Positions 40,516 through 49,279 are shown, counted from the first letter of the stretch. The stretch: DNA of 64,000 nt from Massilia agrisoli (GCF_020831365.1 NZ_JAJHPV010000004.1:124001-188000); one strand, 5' to 3'. The notes: generated from the letters alone by a model not told the origin. A program made the numbers and translations.

Positions 40516-41040
40516 TTATTTTGCGGCGATGGTCGGCGCGGCGTAGATGGCCGGCAGGTAGGCGGTCTTCAGTTCAGGGTAGATTTCCTGGGTCAGCTTG
40601 AGCGCTTCAGCGAAGTCCTTGTGCGCCGAGTTTTTGGCGTACATGTAGACGGCCAGGTCCTGCACCGAGTTGAACGACAGGTCCGAATTGGCGCGGATGA
40701 ACTCTTCGCCGCCGACCATCTTCATTGCCACTGCGCGGCCGGCGGACTCGCCCACTGCCTGGCCGATGATGCCGCCGAAGAATGGGATTTGCTCAGCCAT
40801 TTTCTGGCCAGCCTGGGCGCCCAGGAAACCGCCGATTGCGGAGCCCGCGCTGGCGCTGCGGCCTTTTTCAACCCAAACGGCAACAGTGCCGTCTTCGGTG
40901 TACGGCGACATGTATTTGCCGGTGTTGCCCAGGATTGGCTTTGGCGCCAGGATGGCGGTCGGTGCGGCCAGTTGTGGCGCCTGGTAAGTTGCGCAGCCAG
41001 TCAGGGTCAATGCGATAGCCAGTGCGATAGCGGATTTCAT
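40516..41040 (-). CDS. Lipoprotein with glycine-zipper-like segment, first gene of the LpoB cassette
   Basis: A 174-residue lipoprotein precursor; lipobox TLTGC puts the acylated cysteine at 16, followed by Ala. A Gly/Ala-rich stretch (SAGSAIGGFLGAQAGQKMAE, then PFFGGIIGQAVGESAGRAVA) suggests a glycine-zipper hairpin that could insert in a membrane. The C-terminal third is helical (FAEALKLTQEIYPELKTAY). I do not recognise the family beyond its repeated presence with LpoB-type genes. ATG 41040 is chosen for the lipobox position, and a good promoter precedes it. Confidence 0.78.
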   Translation of the reverse strand: MKSAIALAIALTLTGCATYQAPQLAAPTAILAPKPILGNTGKYMSPYTEDGTVAVWVEKGRSASAGSAIGGFLGAQAGQKMAEQIPFFGGIIGQAVGESAGRAVAMKMVGGEEFIRANSDLSFNSVQDLAVYMYAKNSAHKDFAEALKLTQEIYPELKTAYLPAIYAAPTIAAK

Positions 41041-41074
41041 TTTCAGGTTTTCCCTATAATTGTTAATGTGACAA

Positions 41075-41104
41075 ATTATAGTCAGACCAATTTCAAAATC
41101 GCAA
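41075..41104 (-). promoter_or_regulatory. Sigma-70 promoter of the LpoB/YcfL cassette
   Basis: On the minus strand TTGCGA (41104-41099) is followed after 18 nt by a perfect TATAAT (41080-41075), about 34 nt upstream of the first cassette ATG. The surrounding 60 nt are strikingly AT-rich for this genome. Confidence 0.65.
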
Positions 41105-41184
41105 CGACAATTGCGTGAATACAACCATTTTGTAGGATTTTCCCTACATATAGCTTGGCGGTAGCCAGGAGGATATCGGCCATA

Positions 41185-41221
41185 AAAAAACCTCGCCCTT
41201 TTGCAAGGAGCGAGGTTTTTT
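41185..41221 (-). terminator. Bidirectional rho-independent terminator after pilC
   Basis: Arms AAAAAACCTCGC (41185-41196) and GCGAGGTTTTTT (41210-41221) form a 12-bp stem with a 13-nt loop. On the minus strand it lies 24 nt after the pilC stop and ends in a T-tract, so it isolates pilBC from the downstream lipoprotein cassette. Confidence 0.9.
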
Positions 41222-41245
41222 GCGCGCCGCGGTTGCTGGCTGGCT

Positions 41246-42472
41246 TTACACCACCGCACCCAGCTTGAAGATCGGCAGGTACATGGCAATGACCAGTCCG
41301 CCGATCAGCACGCCCAGGATCACCATGATCAAAGGTTCCATCAGCGACGACAGCGCGCTGACGGCCTCGTCGACTTCTTCCTCGAAGAAGTCGGCCACCT
41401 TGCCCAGCATCGCGTCGAGCGAGCCGGATTCTTCGCCGATCTGCACCATCTGCGTCACCATGTTCGGGAACACGTTGGCGTTCTGCATGGCCGAGGTCAG
41501 GCTGGTACCGGTCGATACTTCGTTCTGGATCTTGCGCGTGGCGTCGAGGTACACCGCGTTACCGGCCGCGCCGCCGACCGAGTCGAGCGCTTCGACCAGC
41601 GGCACGCCGGCCGCGAACATGGTCGCCAGCGTGCGGGTCCAGCGCGCAATCGTTGCCTTTCGAATGACCTCGCCAAACACCGGCACCTTCAGCAGGGTAA
41701 CGTCCATGAAACGCTGCACCTTCAGCGAGCGCTGCCATGCCTGGAAGAAGAAATAGATCACGCCAAACAGGCCGCCGAATATCAGGTACCACCAGGCGAC
41801 GAAGAATTCGGAGATCGACATCACCATCAGGGTCGGGGCCGGCAGGTTGGCGCCGAAGCTCTGGAATACGGATTTGAAAGCAGGCACCACCCAGATCATG
41901 ATGATGGCGGTGACCACGAACGCGATCGCCAGGATCGAGATCGGGTACATCAGCGCCGACTTGATCTTGGCCTTGATCGCGATCGTCTTTTCCTTGTAGA
42001 TCGCCAGGCGGGTCAGGAGGTCTTCCAGGATACCGGCCTGCTCGCCCGCGCCCACCAGGTTGCAGAACAGCGGGTCGAAGTAGAGCGGATATTTGCGGAA
42101 CGCGTTGTTCAGGCTGGTACCGGTCTCGATGTCGCTGCGCAGGTCCATGATCAGCTTGGCCATCGACGGGTTGGCGTGGCCCTTGCCGACGATGTCGAAC
42201 GATTGCAGCAGCGGCACGCCGGCCTTCATCATCGTCGCCAGCTGGCGCGTGAACATCGAGATGTCCTTGTCGGTGATCTTCTTGCCGCTGCGGTGAACCT
42301 TCTTCTTTACCTTGGTCACCATCACGCCCTGGCGGCGCAGGGTGACGTTGACGATGGCCTCGCCGCCGGCACGCAGTTCGCCGCGCACCGTCTTGCCGGA
42401 CTTGTCCTTGCCTTCCCAGACGTAGACGCTTTCCTTGACCGCGCCGGCCGCTTTCGTTTGTGACGTTGCCAT
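41246..42472 (-). CDS. pilC: Type IV pilus inner-membrane platform protein PilC
   Basis: A 408-residue membrane protein on which pilins are assembled. Two homologous GspF/PilC cytoplasmic domains (residues about 70-195 and 275-395) each contain the ARxLATMxxAGVPLxxxLD-like motif: FTRQLATMMKAGVPLLQSFD and WTRTLATMFAAGVPLVEALD. Three membrane helices are visible near 175-200, 220-245 and 380-405. It lies 9 nt downstream of pilB. Confidence 0.96.
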   Translation of the reverse strand: MATSQTKAAGAVKESVYVWEGKDKSGKTVRGELRAGGEAIVNVTLRRQGVMVTKVKKKVHRSGKKITDKDISMFTRQLATMMKAGVPLLQSFDIVGKGHANPSMAKLIMDLRSDIETGTSLNNAFRKYPLYFDPLFCNLVGAGEQAGILEDLLTRLAIYKEKTIAIKAKIKSALMYPISILAIAFVVTAIIMIWVVPAFKSVFQSFGANLPAPTLMVMSISEFFVAWWYLIFGGLFGVIYFFFQAWQRSLKVQRFMDVTLLKVPVFGEVIRKATIARWTRTLATMFAAGVPLVEALDSVGGAAGNAVYLDATRKIQNEVSTGTSLTSAMQNANVFPNMVTQMVQIGEESGSLDAMLGKVADFFEEEVDEAVSALSSLMEPLIMVILGVLIGGLVIAMYLPIFKLGAVV

Positions 42473-42481
42473 TTATGTTTC

Positions 42482-44206
42482 CTATTCGTTGGTGCAGCCG
42501 AGCACTTCTTCCAGGCTGGTCAATCCCTGCTTTACCTTCATCAGGCCTGAACGGCGCAAGGACTTGACGCCTTCCGCTTCCGACTGCGCCGCGATTTCCA
42601 TCGAATTGCCGTGCGCAAGAATAATTTTTTCAATCGCCGGGGTGATCGGCATGATCTGGTAGATGCCGACCCGGCCCTTGTAGCCGCTGCCCAGGCAACG
42701 CTCGCAGCCAACCGGGCGATAAGGCTTCCAGTCGCCTTCGAGTTCGTTTTCGCGGAAACCCGCGGCCAGCAGCACTTCGCGGCTGGTGTCGGCCGGCTGC
42801 TTGCAGGTGCACAGGCGGCGCGCCAGGCGCTGGGCGGTAATCATAATGACCGACGAGGCGATGTTGAAGGGCGCGACGCCCATGTTCATCAGGCGCGTCA
42901 GGGTCGATGGCGCATCGTTGGTGTGCAGGGTCGAGAACACCATGTGGCCGGTCTGCGCGGCCTTGATCGCGATGTCGGCGGTTTCAAGGTCGCGGATCTC
43001 GCCGACCATGATGATGTCCGGATCCTGGCGCAGGAAGGATTTGAGGGCGACCGGGAAGGTCAGGCCGGCCTTGTCGTTAACGTTGACCTGGTTGACGCCG
43101 GGCAGGTTGATCTCGGCCGGGTCTTCCGCGGTCGAGATGTTGATGCCCGGCTTGTTGATCACGTTCAGGCAGGTGTACAGCGAGACGGTTTTACCGGAAC
43201 CGGTCGGGCCGGTGACCAGCACCATGCCGTACGGGCGCTGGATGGCGTCGAGCAGCAGTTCTTTCTGGTCCGGGTCGTAGCCGAGCGCGTCGATGCCCAT
43301 CTGGGCCTGGGTCGCGTCGAGGATACGCATGACGGTTTTTTCGCCGAACAGGGTGGGCAGGGTGCTGACCCGGAAATCGATGGTCTTTACCGGCGACAGG
43401 ATCAGGCGCATGCGACCGTCCTGCGGCACGCGCTTTTCGGAGATGTCCAGCTTGGCCAGCACCTTGATGCGCGAGACCAGCTTGTCACGGATGGTAATCG
43501 GCGGCTGGGCATGCTCGCGCAGCACGCCGTCGACGCGCAGGCGAATGCGGTAGAACTTCTCGAAGGGCTCGAAGTGGATGTCCGACGCGCCCATGTTGAC
43601 CGCATCCATCAGGATCTTGTTCAGGAACTTGACGATCGGCGCGTCTTCGATGTCGTTGCCCACTTCGGCCAGCGGCGCTGCCTGGGTGTCTTCCTCGAAC
43701 TGGATGTCCTGGTCGTCGCCGACCATTTCGCTCAGGGTCTGCTCGGCGCTCTTCATCAATTTGGCGAGCAGCGCGATCAGGGCGTCGTGGGCCACGATGA
43801 CCGGTTCGACCGAGGCTTCGCTCTGGAACTTGATCTGGTCGAGCGCCTGGGTGTTGGTGGGGTCCGAGATGGCCACCGACAGCTTGTTGCCGCGCTTGGC
43901 CAGCGCCACCACGCGTTGCCCCTGCATCAGCTTGTTGTCGATCGCTTTCGGCGGCAGCGCGTCGATGCTCAGCGTCTGCAGGTCCATCAGCGGGTAGCCG
44001 AAGGTTTCGGCGCAGAACGCGGCGAGCGACCGCGCATCGATGCTGCCGCCCGCCACCAGCGCGTCGATGAAAGGCACCTTGTCGGCAGCGGCCTGTTTTT
44101 GCAGCGCGTCGGCCTGCGCGGCCGGCAAGCGTCCGGCCTGCACCAGCGCACGCGCCAGTCCCGACATCGGTGTGCCTGAAGCCGTGTTCGGTAGGACTGA
44201 TGCCAT
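42482..44206 (-). CDS. pilB: Type IV pilus assembly ATPase PilB
   Basis: A 574-residue hexameric ATPase powering pilus extension. The N-terminal T2SSE_N domain covers about residues 30-170. The ATPase core has GPTGSGKT at 333-340, an Asp box around GASDIHFEP, Walker B as DIIMVGEIRDLETADIA, and a His box with HMVFSTLHTND. A tetra-cysteine zinc motif follows (CTC and CERC). All motifs are intact. Transcribed with pilC; the prepilin peptidase pilD is separated from them by the inserted block at 35475-41040. Confidence 0.96.
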   Translation of the reverse strand: MASVLPNTASGTPMSGLARALVQAGRLPAAQADALQKQAAADKVPFIDALVAGGSIDARSLAAFCAETFGYPLMDLQTLSIDALPPKAIDNKLMQGQRVVALAKRGNKLSVAISDPTNTQALDQIKFQSEASVEPVIVAHDALIALLAKLMKSAEQTLSEMVGDDQDIQFEEDTQAAPLAEVGNDIEDAPIVKFLNKILMDAVNMGASDIHFEPFEKFYRIRLRVDGVLREHAQPPITIRDKLVSRIKVLAKLDISEKRVPQDGRMRLILSPVKTIDFRVSTLPTLFGEKTVMRILDATQAQMGIDALGYDPDQKELLLDAIQRPYGMVLVTGPTGSGKTVSLYTCLNVINKPGINISTAEDPAEINLPGVNQVNVNDKAGLTFPVALKSFLRQDPDIIMVGEIRDLETADIAIKAAQTGHMVFSTLHTNDAPSTLTRLMNMGVAPFNIASSVIMITAQRLARRLCTCKQPADTSREVLLAAGFRENELEGDWKPYRPVGCERCLGSGYKGRVGIYQIMPITPAIEKIILAHGNSMEIAAQSEAEGVKSLRRSGLMKVKQGLTSLEEVLGCTNE

Positions 44207-44378
44207 AGACGCGCGTGGTTAAATGATCAAGAGACGACAAAGGCGCCGTGCCAGGAGTGGCCCGATACGGCGTGTTGCCTCAGATCATGCCTCCGGGCAT
44301 CACATTTGTAAAGAGTTGTCTCCGGCGCAGACGCGCTTATACCACGTAGACGAAATGGCACGGCGACACAAAGTTATC

Positions 44379-45665
44379 TTATATGAACTGTTTTGGCGCC
44401 AGGCGCTGCAGGCGGGCCACTTTGATGGCCTGGTTCTGCACATGCAGCACTTCGATGACGCAGTTGCCCAACTTGACGGCGATCGGCGCGTCGGGGATTT
44501 CCTGCAGCTGTTCGAGCAGCAGGCCGTTGAGGGTCTTCGGGCCGTCCAGCGAGAAGCCGAGTCCCAGCTGCTTGTTGATGTCGCGTAGCGGCGTGGCGCC
44601 GTCCAGCAGGCATTCGCCCTTGGCGTCCCAAGCAAAGGTTTCGCTGCGCGACGCGCCGGGTACCGAAGTGGTGAATTCGCCGATCATTTCCTCGATGATG
44701 TCGTCGAGGGTCACCAGGCCCTGCACCTCGCCGTATTCGTCGACGATGATGCCGAGGCGTTCCTTGTTCTCCTGAAAATACTGCAGCTGCGCCAGCGCGC
44801 TGGTGTCTTCGGGGATGAAGTAGGGCGTGCTGAGCAGCTCGCGGAAATGCTCGACCGTCAGTTCATCGTCTTCGTTAAGCAGGGCGACGGCGTGGCGGAC
44901 ATGCAGGATGCCGACGATCTGGTTGATCTCGCCTTCATAAACCGGCAGTTTGTTGTGGTAGCAGGTGGTCAGCTGGTGCTTGATTTCCGCGACCGGCACG
45001 GCCAGGTTCAGCGCCTCGACCTGGGCGCGCGGGGTCATGATGTCTTCGACCGAGATGTTTTCCAGGTCGAGCAGGTTGAGCAGGATGCTCTTGTGCTTTT
45101 GCGGAATGAAGTTGCCGCCTTCGAGAACGATCGAGCGCAGTTCTTCCGGCGACACGCGCTGCTCGTCCGGGTTGCTGCGGCGGATGCGCAGCAGCGACAG
45201 CATGGCCGACACGAACAGGTTGACGAACCAGATCAGCGGTTGCGAGATGGCCATCAGCGGGCGCAGCACGGTGGCGGCCGACAGCGAAATGTTCTCCGGG
45301 TAGCGCGCGCCGATGCGCTTGGGCGTGATCTCGGCAAACACCACCAGCAGGAAGACCAGCGCGGCGATGGCGAGGGCGATCATGGCTTCGTCGTAGCCGA
45401 AGAACAGGATGGCGATGCCGGTGACCAGCGCGGTTGCGGCGGCGTTGACGACGGTATTGGCGATCAGGATCAGCGACAGCAGCTTGTCGGTACGGTCGAG
45501 CAGCCACAGCGTCGAGCGGGCGCCGCGGTGGCCGCGTTTGGCCATCGAGCGCAGGCGGAACTTATTGGCCGACATCAGCGCCGTTTCCGCCATGGCGAAA
45601 AAGGCCGAGAACAGGATCAGGAAGGCGAGTGCGAGAAGTAGCACCCAAAGCGGCACGGTATCCAA
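44379..45665 (-). CDS. CNNM/CorC-type membrane protein with CBS domains (HlyC/CorC family)
   Basis: A 428-residue protein. The N-terminal DUF21/CNNM domain (residues 1-190) has four membrane helices and the family motifs AFFAMAETALMSAN and FAEITPKRIGARYPE. Two CBS domains follow (about 205-335; DIMTPRAQVEAL and IIVDEYGEVQGLVTLDDI), then a CorC/HlyC transporter-associated domain near the C-terminus. Relatives bind Mg2+-ATP and take part in Mg2+ or Co2+ export and resistance. It lies upstream of pilB on the same strand, 172 nt apart, with no gene in the gap. Confidence 0.9.
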   Translation of the reverse strand: MDTVPLWVLLLALAFLILFSAFFAMAETALMSANKFRLRSMAKRGHRGARSTLWLLDRTDKLLSLILIANTVVNAAATALVTGIAILFFGYDEAMIALAIAALVFLLVVFAEITPKRIGARYPENISLSAATVLRPLMAISQPLIWFVNLFVSAMLSLLRIRRSNPDEQRVSPEELRSIVLEGGNFIPQKHKSILLNLLDLENISVEDIMTPRAQVEALNLAVPVAEIKHQLTTCYHNKLPVYEGEINQIVGILHVRHAVALLNEDDELTVEHFRELLSTPYFIPEDTSALAQLQYFQENKERLGIIVDEYGEVQGLVTLDDIIEEMIGEFTTSVPGASRSETFAWDAKGECLLDGATPLRDINKQLGLGFSLDGPKTLNGLLLEQLQEIPDAPIAVKLGNCVIEVLHVQNQAIKVARLQRLAPKQFI

Positions 45666-45820
45666 GGGTCACCGTCAGAAAACTTGCATAACAAACTGGA
45701 CGGCACCTTCGTTGGGCCGGCACCAGGCGGGGCGGGCCATCAGGCTACCGCTGAGCTTTGGATTTTAGAGGAAGGGGAGGGTTGATGCAAGTTTGTACAC
45801 AAGCGGGACGGGGCGGGTGT

Positions 45821-45902
45821 TCGGCGGATGCGCGTACGCTTATCCGCCCTACGAAACCAGAGAAGGCGTAGGGCGGATAAGCGCGAAGCGCGCATCCGCC
45901 GA
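45821..45902. repeat. Dispersed palindromic repeat, family A copy 3 (inverted arrangement)
   Basis: Arms of about 33-36 nt (45821-45853 and 45867-45902) pair imperfectly around a 13-nt loop. Here GTAGGGCGGA faces inward and GGCGGATGCGC outward, the reverse of copies 1 and 2. The same roughly 30-nt unit is thus found head-to-head and tail-to-tail, as in bacterial BIMEs. It lies between the 3' end of a chemoreceptor gene and the 5' end of the CNNM gene. Confidence 0.8.
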
Positions 45903-45909
45903 TTTGACC

Positions 45910-47478
45910 TCAGTTGGTTATTGCCAGCACCGGCCGCCTGGCCGCTACCGCAGCATGCCCCGCCTGCGCCAGCTTGAACATCCCCAGCGCGCTGCTCAGC
46001 TGGTCGGTCTGCTCGGTCAGCGATTCCGCGGCAGCCGCCGCTTCCTCGACCAGCGCCGAATTCTGCTGGGTCATCTCGTCCATGCTGGCGATCGCGCGGC
46101 CGATGTCGTCGATGCCGGCTGACTGCTCCTGGCTCGACGCATTGATCTCGACCATGATGGCCGCCACCTTGCGCACCGACTCGACGATCTGTCCCATCGT
46201 CACGCCGGCCTGGTCGACCAGCTGCGAACCGGCATCGACCTTCGACACCGAATCACCGATCAGCTCCTTGATTTCCTTGGCGGCGGCAGCGCTGCGCTGC
46301 GCCAGGTTGCGCACCTCGGCAGCCACCACCGCGAAGCCGCGGCCCTGCTCGCCGGCGCGCGCCGCTTCAACGGCCGCGTTGAGCGCGAGGATGTTGGTCT
46401 GGAACGCAATTCCGTCGATCACCGCGATGATGTCGACGATTTTCTTCGCCGACGCGTTGATGTCGCCCATCGTCGTCACCACGCCGCTGACCACCTGGCC
46501 GCCGCGGGTGGCTTCGTCCGATGCCGACAGCACCAGCGCGTTGGCCTCGGTCGCATTGCCGGCGTTCTTGCGCACGGTGCTGGTGAGTCCCTGCATCGCC
46601 TGCGTTGTGCGGTCGAGGCTGGCTGCCTGCGATTCGGTGCGCGCCGCCAGGTCGGCGTTGCCGCTGGCGATTTCAGCGCTGGCGACGTTGATCGTCTCGG
46701 CCGAGCTCTTGATCTCGGCCACCATGCTGCCCAGCTTGGCGCGCATGTCGCGCAGCGCGGCCAGCAGGCTGGTGGTGTCGTTCTTTTCCGTAACGATTTC
46801 CATCGACAGGTCACCGTCGGCAACCGAGCGCGCAATGGCGCGGGCATACTCGGGCTCGCCGCCCAGCTGGTGCCAGATGGCCTTGACGACGAACCACGAC
46901 ACCAGCGCCAGGCTGGCGATCACGGCCAGCGCCGCGGCCACGATGGCCCACAGTACGCTGCGGACCTTCGCCTCGCTGTCGCCGATGCCGGCCTTGAATT
47001 GCGCCTGCGCGGCGGCATTGGTTTTCTGCAGGTCGGCCGTCAGCGCAGCGAGCGCGCTTTGCATGCGCGCCACGGTCGCGCCCGGATCACCTTCTTCCAT
47101 TTCAAGCATGATGCGGGCAGCCGACAGCGCCGGCGCGTAATACGCATCGAATTCTTTCGCCAGGCGCGCGCCGTTCTCGGCTTGCCCTGGAATTTGCGCC
47201 AGCTTGCCGATGTTGGCTTTGACCTTGCCGGCCTGTTCGGCAATCTGGTCGAGGCGCGCCTTGTCGCCTTCGGCCACCGCGTCGCGCAGGCCGTCGGTGA
47301 TGGCGGTGACTTCCAGGGACAGCGATTTGGCGCCGTCCAGCACTGGATAGTCGACGTTGCCGGTGGTGCGGATCGAATTGAGGGCGCCAGTGGCAATGTA
47401 CGCACTGGCCCCGACGCCGACGCTGAAGATGAGGGTCGAGATCGCGGGCAACGCCCAGATCTTACGTTTGATACTCAT
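45910..47478 (-). CDS. Methyl-accepting chemotaxis protein (in porin/PstS-like cluster)
   Basis: A 522-residue chemoreceptor. First membrane helix near residues 8-30, then a periplasmic helical domain of about 160 residues (four-helix-bundle type), and a second helix around 185-210 ([20 protein letters not shown]). HAMP follows ([20 protein letters not shown]). The signalling tip includes [20 protein letters not shown] and [10 protein letters not shown] from residue 377. The cytoplasmic half is nearly the same as in the other chemoreceptor at 28433-30061, while the periplasmic domains differ. It is last in a minus-strand set with a porin and a PstS-like protein, separated from them by a hairpin at 47500. 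Confidence 0.92.
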   Translation of the reverse strand: MSIKRKIWALPAISTLIFSVGVGASAYIATGALNSIRTTGNVDYPVLDGAKSLSLEVTAITDGLRDAVAEGDKARLDQIAEQAGKVKANIGKLAQIPGQAENGARLAKEFDAYYAPALSAARIMLEMEEGDPGATVARMQSALAALTADLQKTNAAAQAQFKAGIGDSEAKVRSVLWAIVAAALAVIASLALVSWFVVKAIWHQLGGEPEYARAIARSVADGDLSMEIVTEKNDTTSLLAALRDMRAKLGSMVAEIKSSAETINVASAEIASGNADLAARTESQAASLDRTTQAMQGLTSTVRKNAGNATEANALVLSASDEATRGGQVVSGVVTTMGDINASAKKIVDIIAVIDGIAFQTNILALNAAVEAARAGEQGRGFAVVAAEVRNLAQRSAAAAKEIKELIGDSVSKVDAGSQLVDQAGVTMGQIVESVRKVAAIMVEINASSQEQSAGIDDIGRAIASMDEMTQQNSALVEEAAAAAESLTEQTDQLSSALGMFKLAQAGHAAVAARRPVLAITN

Positions 47479-47499
47479 TCTACGACTCCAAAAAGACTT

Positions 47500-47527
47500 A
47501 ACATGCCGCCCGTGAAGGCGGCATGTT
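47500..47527 (-). terminator. Terminator or attenuator between the PstS-like and chemoreceptor genes
   Basis: A perfect 11-bp stem (AACATGCCGCC at 47500-47510 with 47517-47527) and a 6-nt loop. On the minus strand a run TCTTTTT begins a few bases after the stem. It lies 22 nt upstream of the chemoreceptor ATG, so it could reduce read-through into that gene. Confidence 0.6.
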
Positions 47528-47589
47528 GTTGGCGCCCGTTCAAGAGAGAGCGGCGCGGGATTGGCAGGGCGTGATCAGTGCGCCAGGCG

Positions 47590-48009
47590 TCAAGGCACGC
47601 TCAGGACTGCCTTGACGGAACCGTCGAGTGCGCTCTTGTCGATGTAGCCGATGGCCTTTGGATCGGCCGCCACTGCCTTCTTGACTTCAGCGTTGCCTGC
47701 CAGTTCTTTTGGCAGCGAGGCCTTGCCGGTGAATACCAGCTTGGACCACAGCGCCTTGGCCTGGGCGGCGTCCTTGCCGGCGACCTTCTTGTAGAACTCG
47801 CCGCGGATCGCTTCCGATTCAGGCTGGTCGACCGGCGTCATCGCCGTCGATTTGCCGAGGAAAACCTGGGCCACCTGCTCGCTGGTCATGGTCGATGCCG
47901 GGCTCTTGGCGCCGACCACGACCACCACCTCGGCCTGTGCCGGTACTGCCAGCACTGCCAGGGAAACAGCTGCGGCCACGGTCGCCAGTTGATGACGAAT
48001 TTGTTTCAT
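47590..48009 (-). CDS. Small PstS-like periplasmic binding protein
   Basis: A 139-residue exported protein with a signal peptide (MKQIRHQLATVAAAVSLAVL, cleavage near AQA). The mature 115 residues contain STMTSEQVAQVFLGKSTAMT and AVAADPKAIGYIDKSALDG, both typical of the short PstS-like (PBP-like domain) family annotated as phosphate-binding. It is about half the length of a true PstS and lacks the second lobe's full set of phosphate ligands. There are no pstCAB genes nearby. The gene is 10 nt from the porin gene. Ligand capture in the periplasm is inferred. Confidence 0.82.
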   Translation of the reverse strand: MKQIRHQLATVAAAVSLAVLAVPAQAEVVVVVGAKSPASTMTSEQVAQVFLGKSTAMTPVDQPESEAIRGEFYKKVAGKDAAQAKALWSKLVFTGKASLPKELAGNAEVKKAVAADPKAIGYIDKSALDGSVKAVLSVP

Positions 48010-48019
48010 GCGTGGCTCC

Positions 48020-49279
48020 TTAGAAGACGAAGTCGACGGCAACTGCGCCGACGGTAACTGGACCGGTGAAGCCGGCGGCAGGCTGGAGCAGCAGGCCCTG
48101 GCCGTGTTTCGGCTTGATGCGGTCGACCTGGACCTTCAGCGCGGCCGACTGGTGGAAGTCCCAGCGCATGCCGATGGTGTCGGTGCTCTGCTGGCCCTGG
48201 GTGCCGGTGGTGGTCAGGCGGGTGACGCCGGCCGACAGCGCGCGCATGGTCGGGGTGCAGGCGGCCGGGTAGCCGGGAGGGCAGGCTGCAGGAACCGTGT
48301 TGGCAACGATGTTGTCAGCCTTCAGGTTCGAGTGGCTGACATACGGCAGGAACTTGCCGAAGCGGTAGCCGCCCATCACGTACCACGAGGTGGTGTCGTT
48401 GATGTAGCTGTCGGTCTTGCGCTTGCCGATTTCGGTCTGGACCAGGATGTTGTTCCAGTCGAGGATCGCGCCGGCGGAGGTGAACGACACTTTCTTGTCG
48501 TTGACGGACAGTTCATTGCCCAGCGAGATAAGCTGGCCGAAACCATAGCCCGAGCCGGCTGCGCGCAGGCCGCCTACCAGGGTGTTGAGCGACACGGAAT
48601 CGTCGATGGTGGCTTTGGCGTCAGCGCGGCCAAGGCGCACGATCAGGGGGCCATGCTCGGCCACCAGGTTCAGCGCCAGCAAGTCCTTGGCATCGAGGTG
48701 GACGATCGAGCCGCTCCCCGTGTTGAGCGCGCGCTCGGTCGTGCCGTATGCGAGCTGGGCGGTAACAGTGGTGTCGCCGAACGACTGCTGGAAGGTGCCG
48801 TCGACGCCGTCGATGCTGTCGAATGGAACCTGCGAATACATGTCCGAAGGCGGACGCAGCATGGTGTTGGCGTAGCCGACGTTACGGTAGTCGGAAATCA
48901 TGAACACCGGCAGGCCCAGGCGGCCGCCGCGGATGCTGAAGTTGTCCGACACCTTGGCCTTGACGAAAGCCCACGCCAATTCGGCGCCAAAACCTTCTGC
49001 GCCATCCTTGCGCACCAGGCCCTGGGCGGTGGCCGACAGCCATGGGTTGATGTCGGTGCTGGCCTGCAGGCCGAGGTTCGAATCGACGCCGGTGCGCGGG
49101 CTCTTCCTGGCGCCGCTAGCCTGGTTAGGGCGGGCGAACTGGGCCTGGTCGGTGTCGGTGAATGTGAGGGCGCCGGTGCCGAAACCGCTGATTTTGACCG
49201 TCGGTGCGGTGTCAGCTGCGTAGGCGGCGGACACGGCGAATGGCAACGCAAGCATCGTTGCAATAAAGCGTTTGTTCAT
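48020..49279 (-). CDS. Outer-membrane beta-barrel porin-like protein
   Basis: A 419-residue precursor with a signal peptide (MNKRFIATMLALPFAVSAAY, cleavage near AYA). The mature sequence is Gly- and Thr-rich with alternating hydrophobic residues, no cysteine-rich or helical domains, and ends in VAVDFVF, the terminal phenylalanine required for BAM assembly. ISGFGTGALTFTDTDQAQF is the likely first strand. This is a diffusion channel of unknown selectivity. ATG 49279 is chosen for the signal peptide. It is first of a set with the PstS-like and chemoreceptor genes; 195 nt upstream hold no gene. Confidence 0.85.
   Translation of the reverse strand: MNKRFIATMLALPFAVSAAYAADTAPTVKISGFGTGALTFTDTDQAQFARPNQASGARKSPRTGVDSNLGLQASTDINPWLSATAQGLVRKDGAEGFGAELAWAFVKAKVSDNFSIRGGRLGLPVFMISDYRNVGYANTMLRPPSDMYSQVPFDSIDGVDGTFQQSFGDTTVTAQLAYGTTERALNTGSGSIVHLDAKDLLALNLVAEHGPLIVRLGRADAKATIDDSVSLNTLVGGLRAAGSGYGFGQLISLGNELSVNDKKVSFTSAGAILDWNNILVQTEIGKRKTDSYINDTTSWYVMGGYRFGKFLPYVSHSNLKADNIVANTVPAACPPGYPAACTPTMRALSAGVTRLTTTGTQGQQSTDTIGMRWDFHQSAALKVQVDRIKPKHGQGLLLQPAAGFTGPVTVGAVAVDFVF

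Noticed and set aside
41054-41059. TATAAT on the plus strand
   Set aside because: No plus-strand gene follows; the region is AT-rich because of the minus-strand promoter of the lipoprotein cassette.
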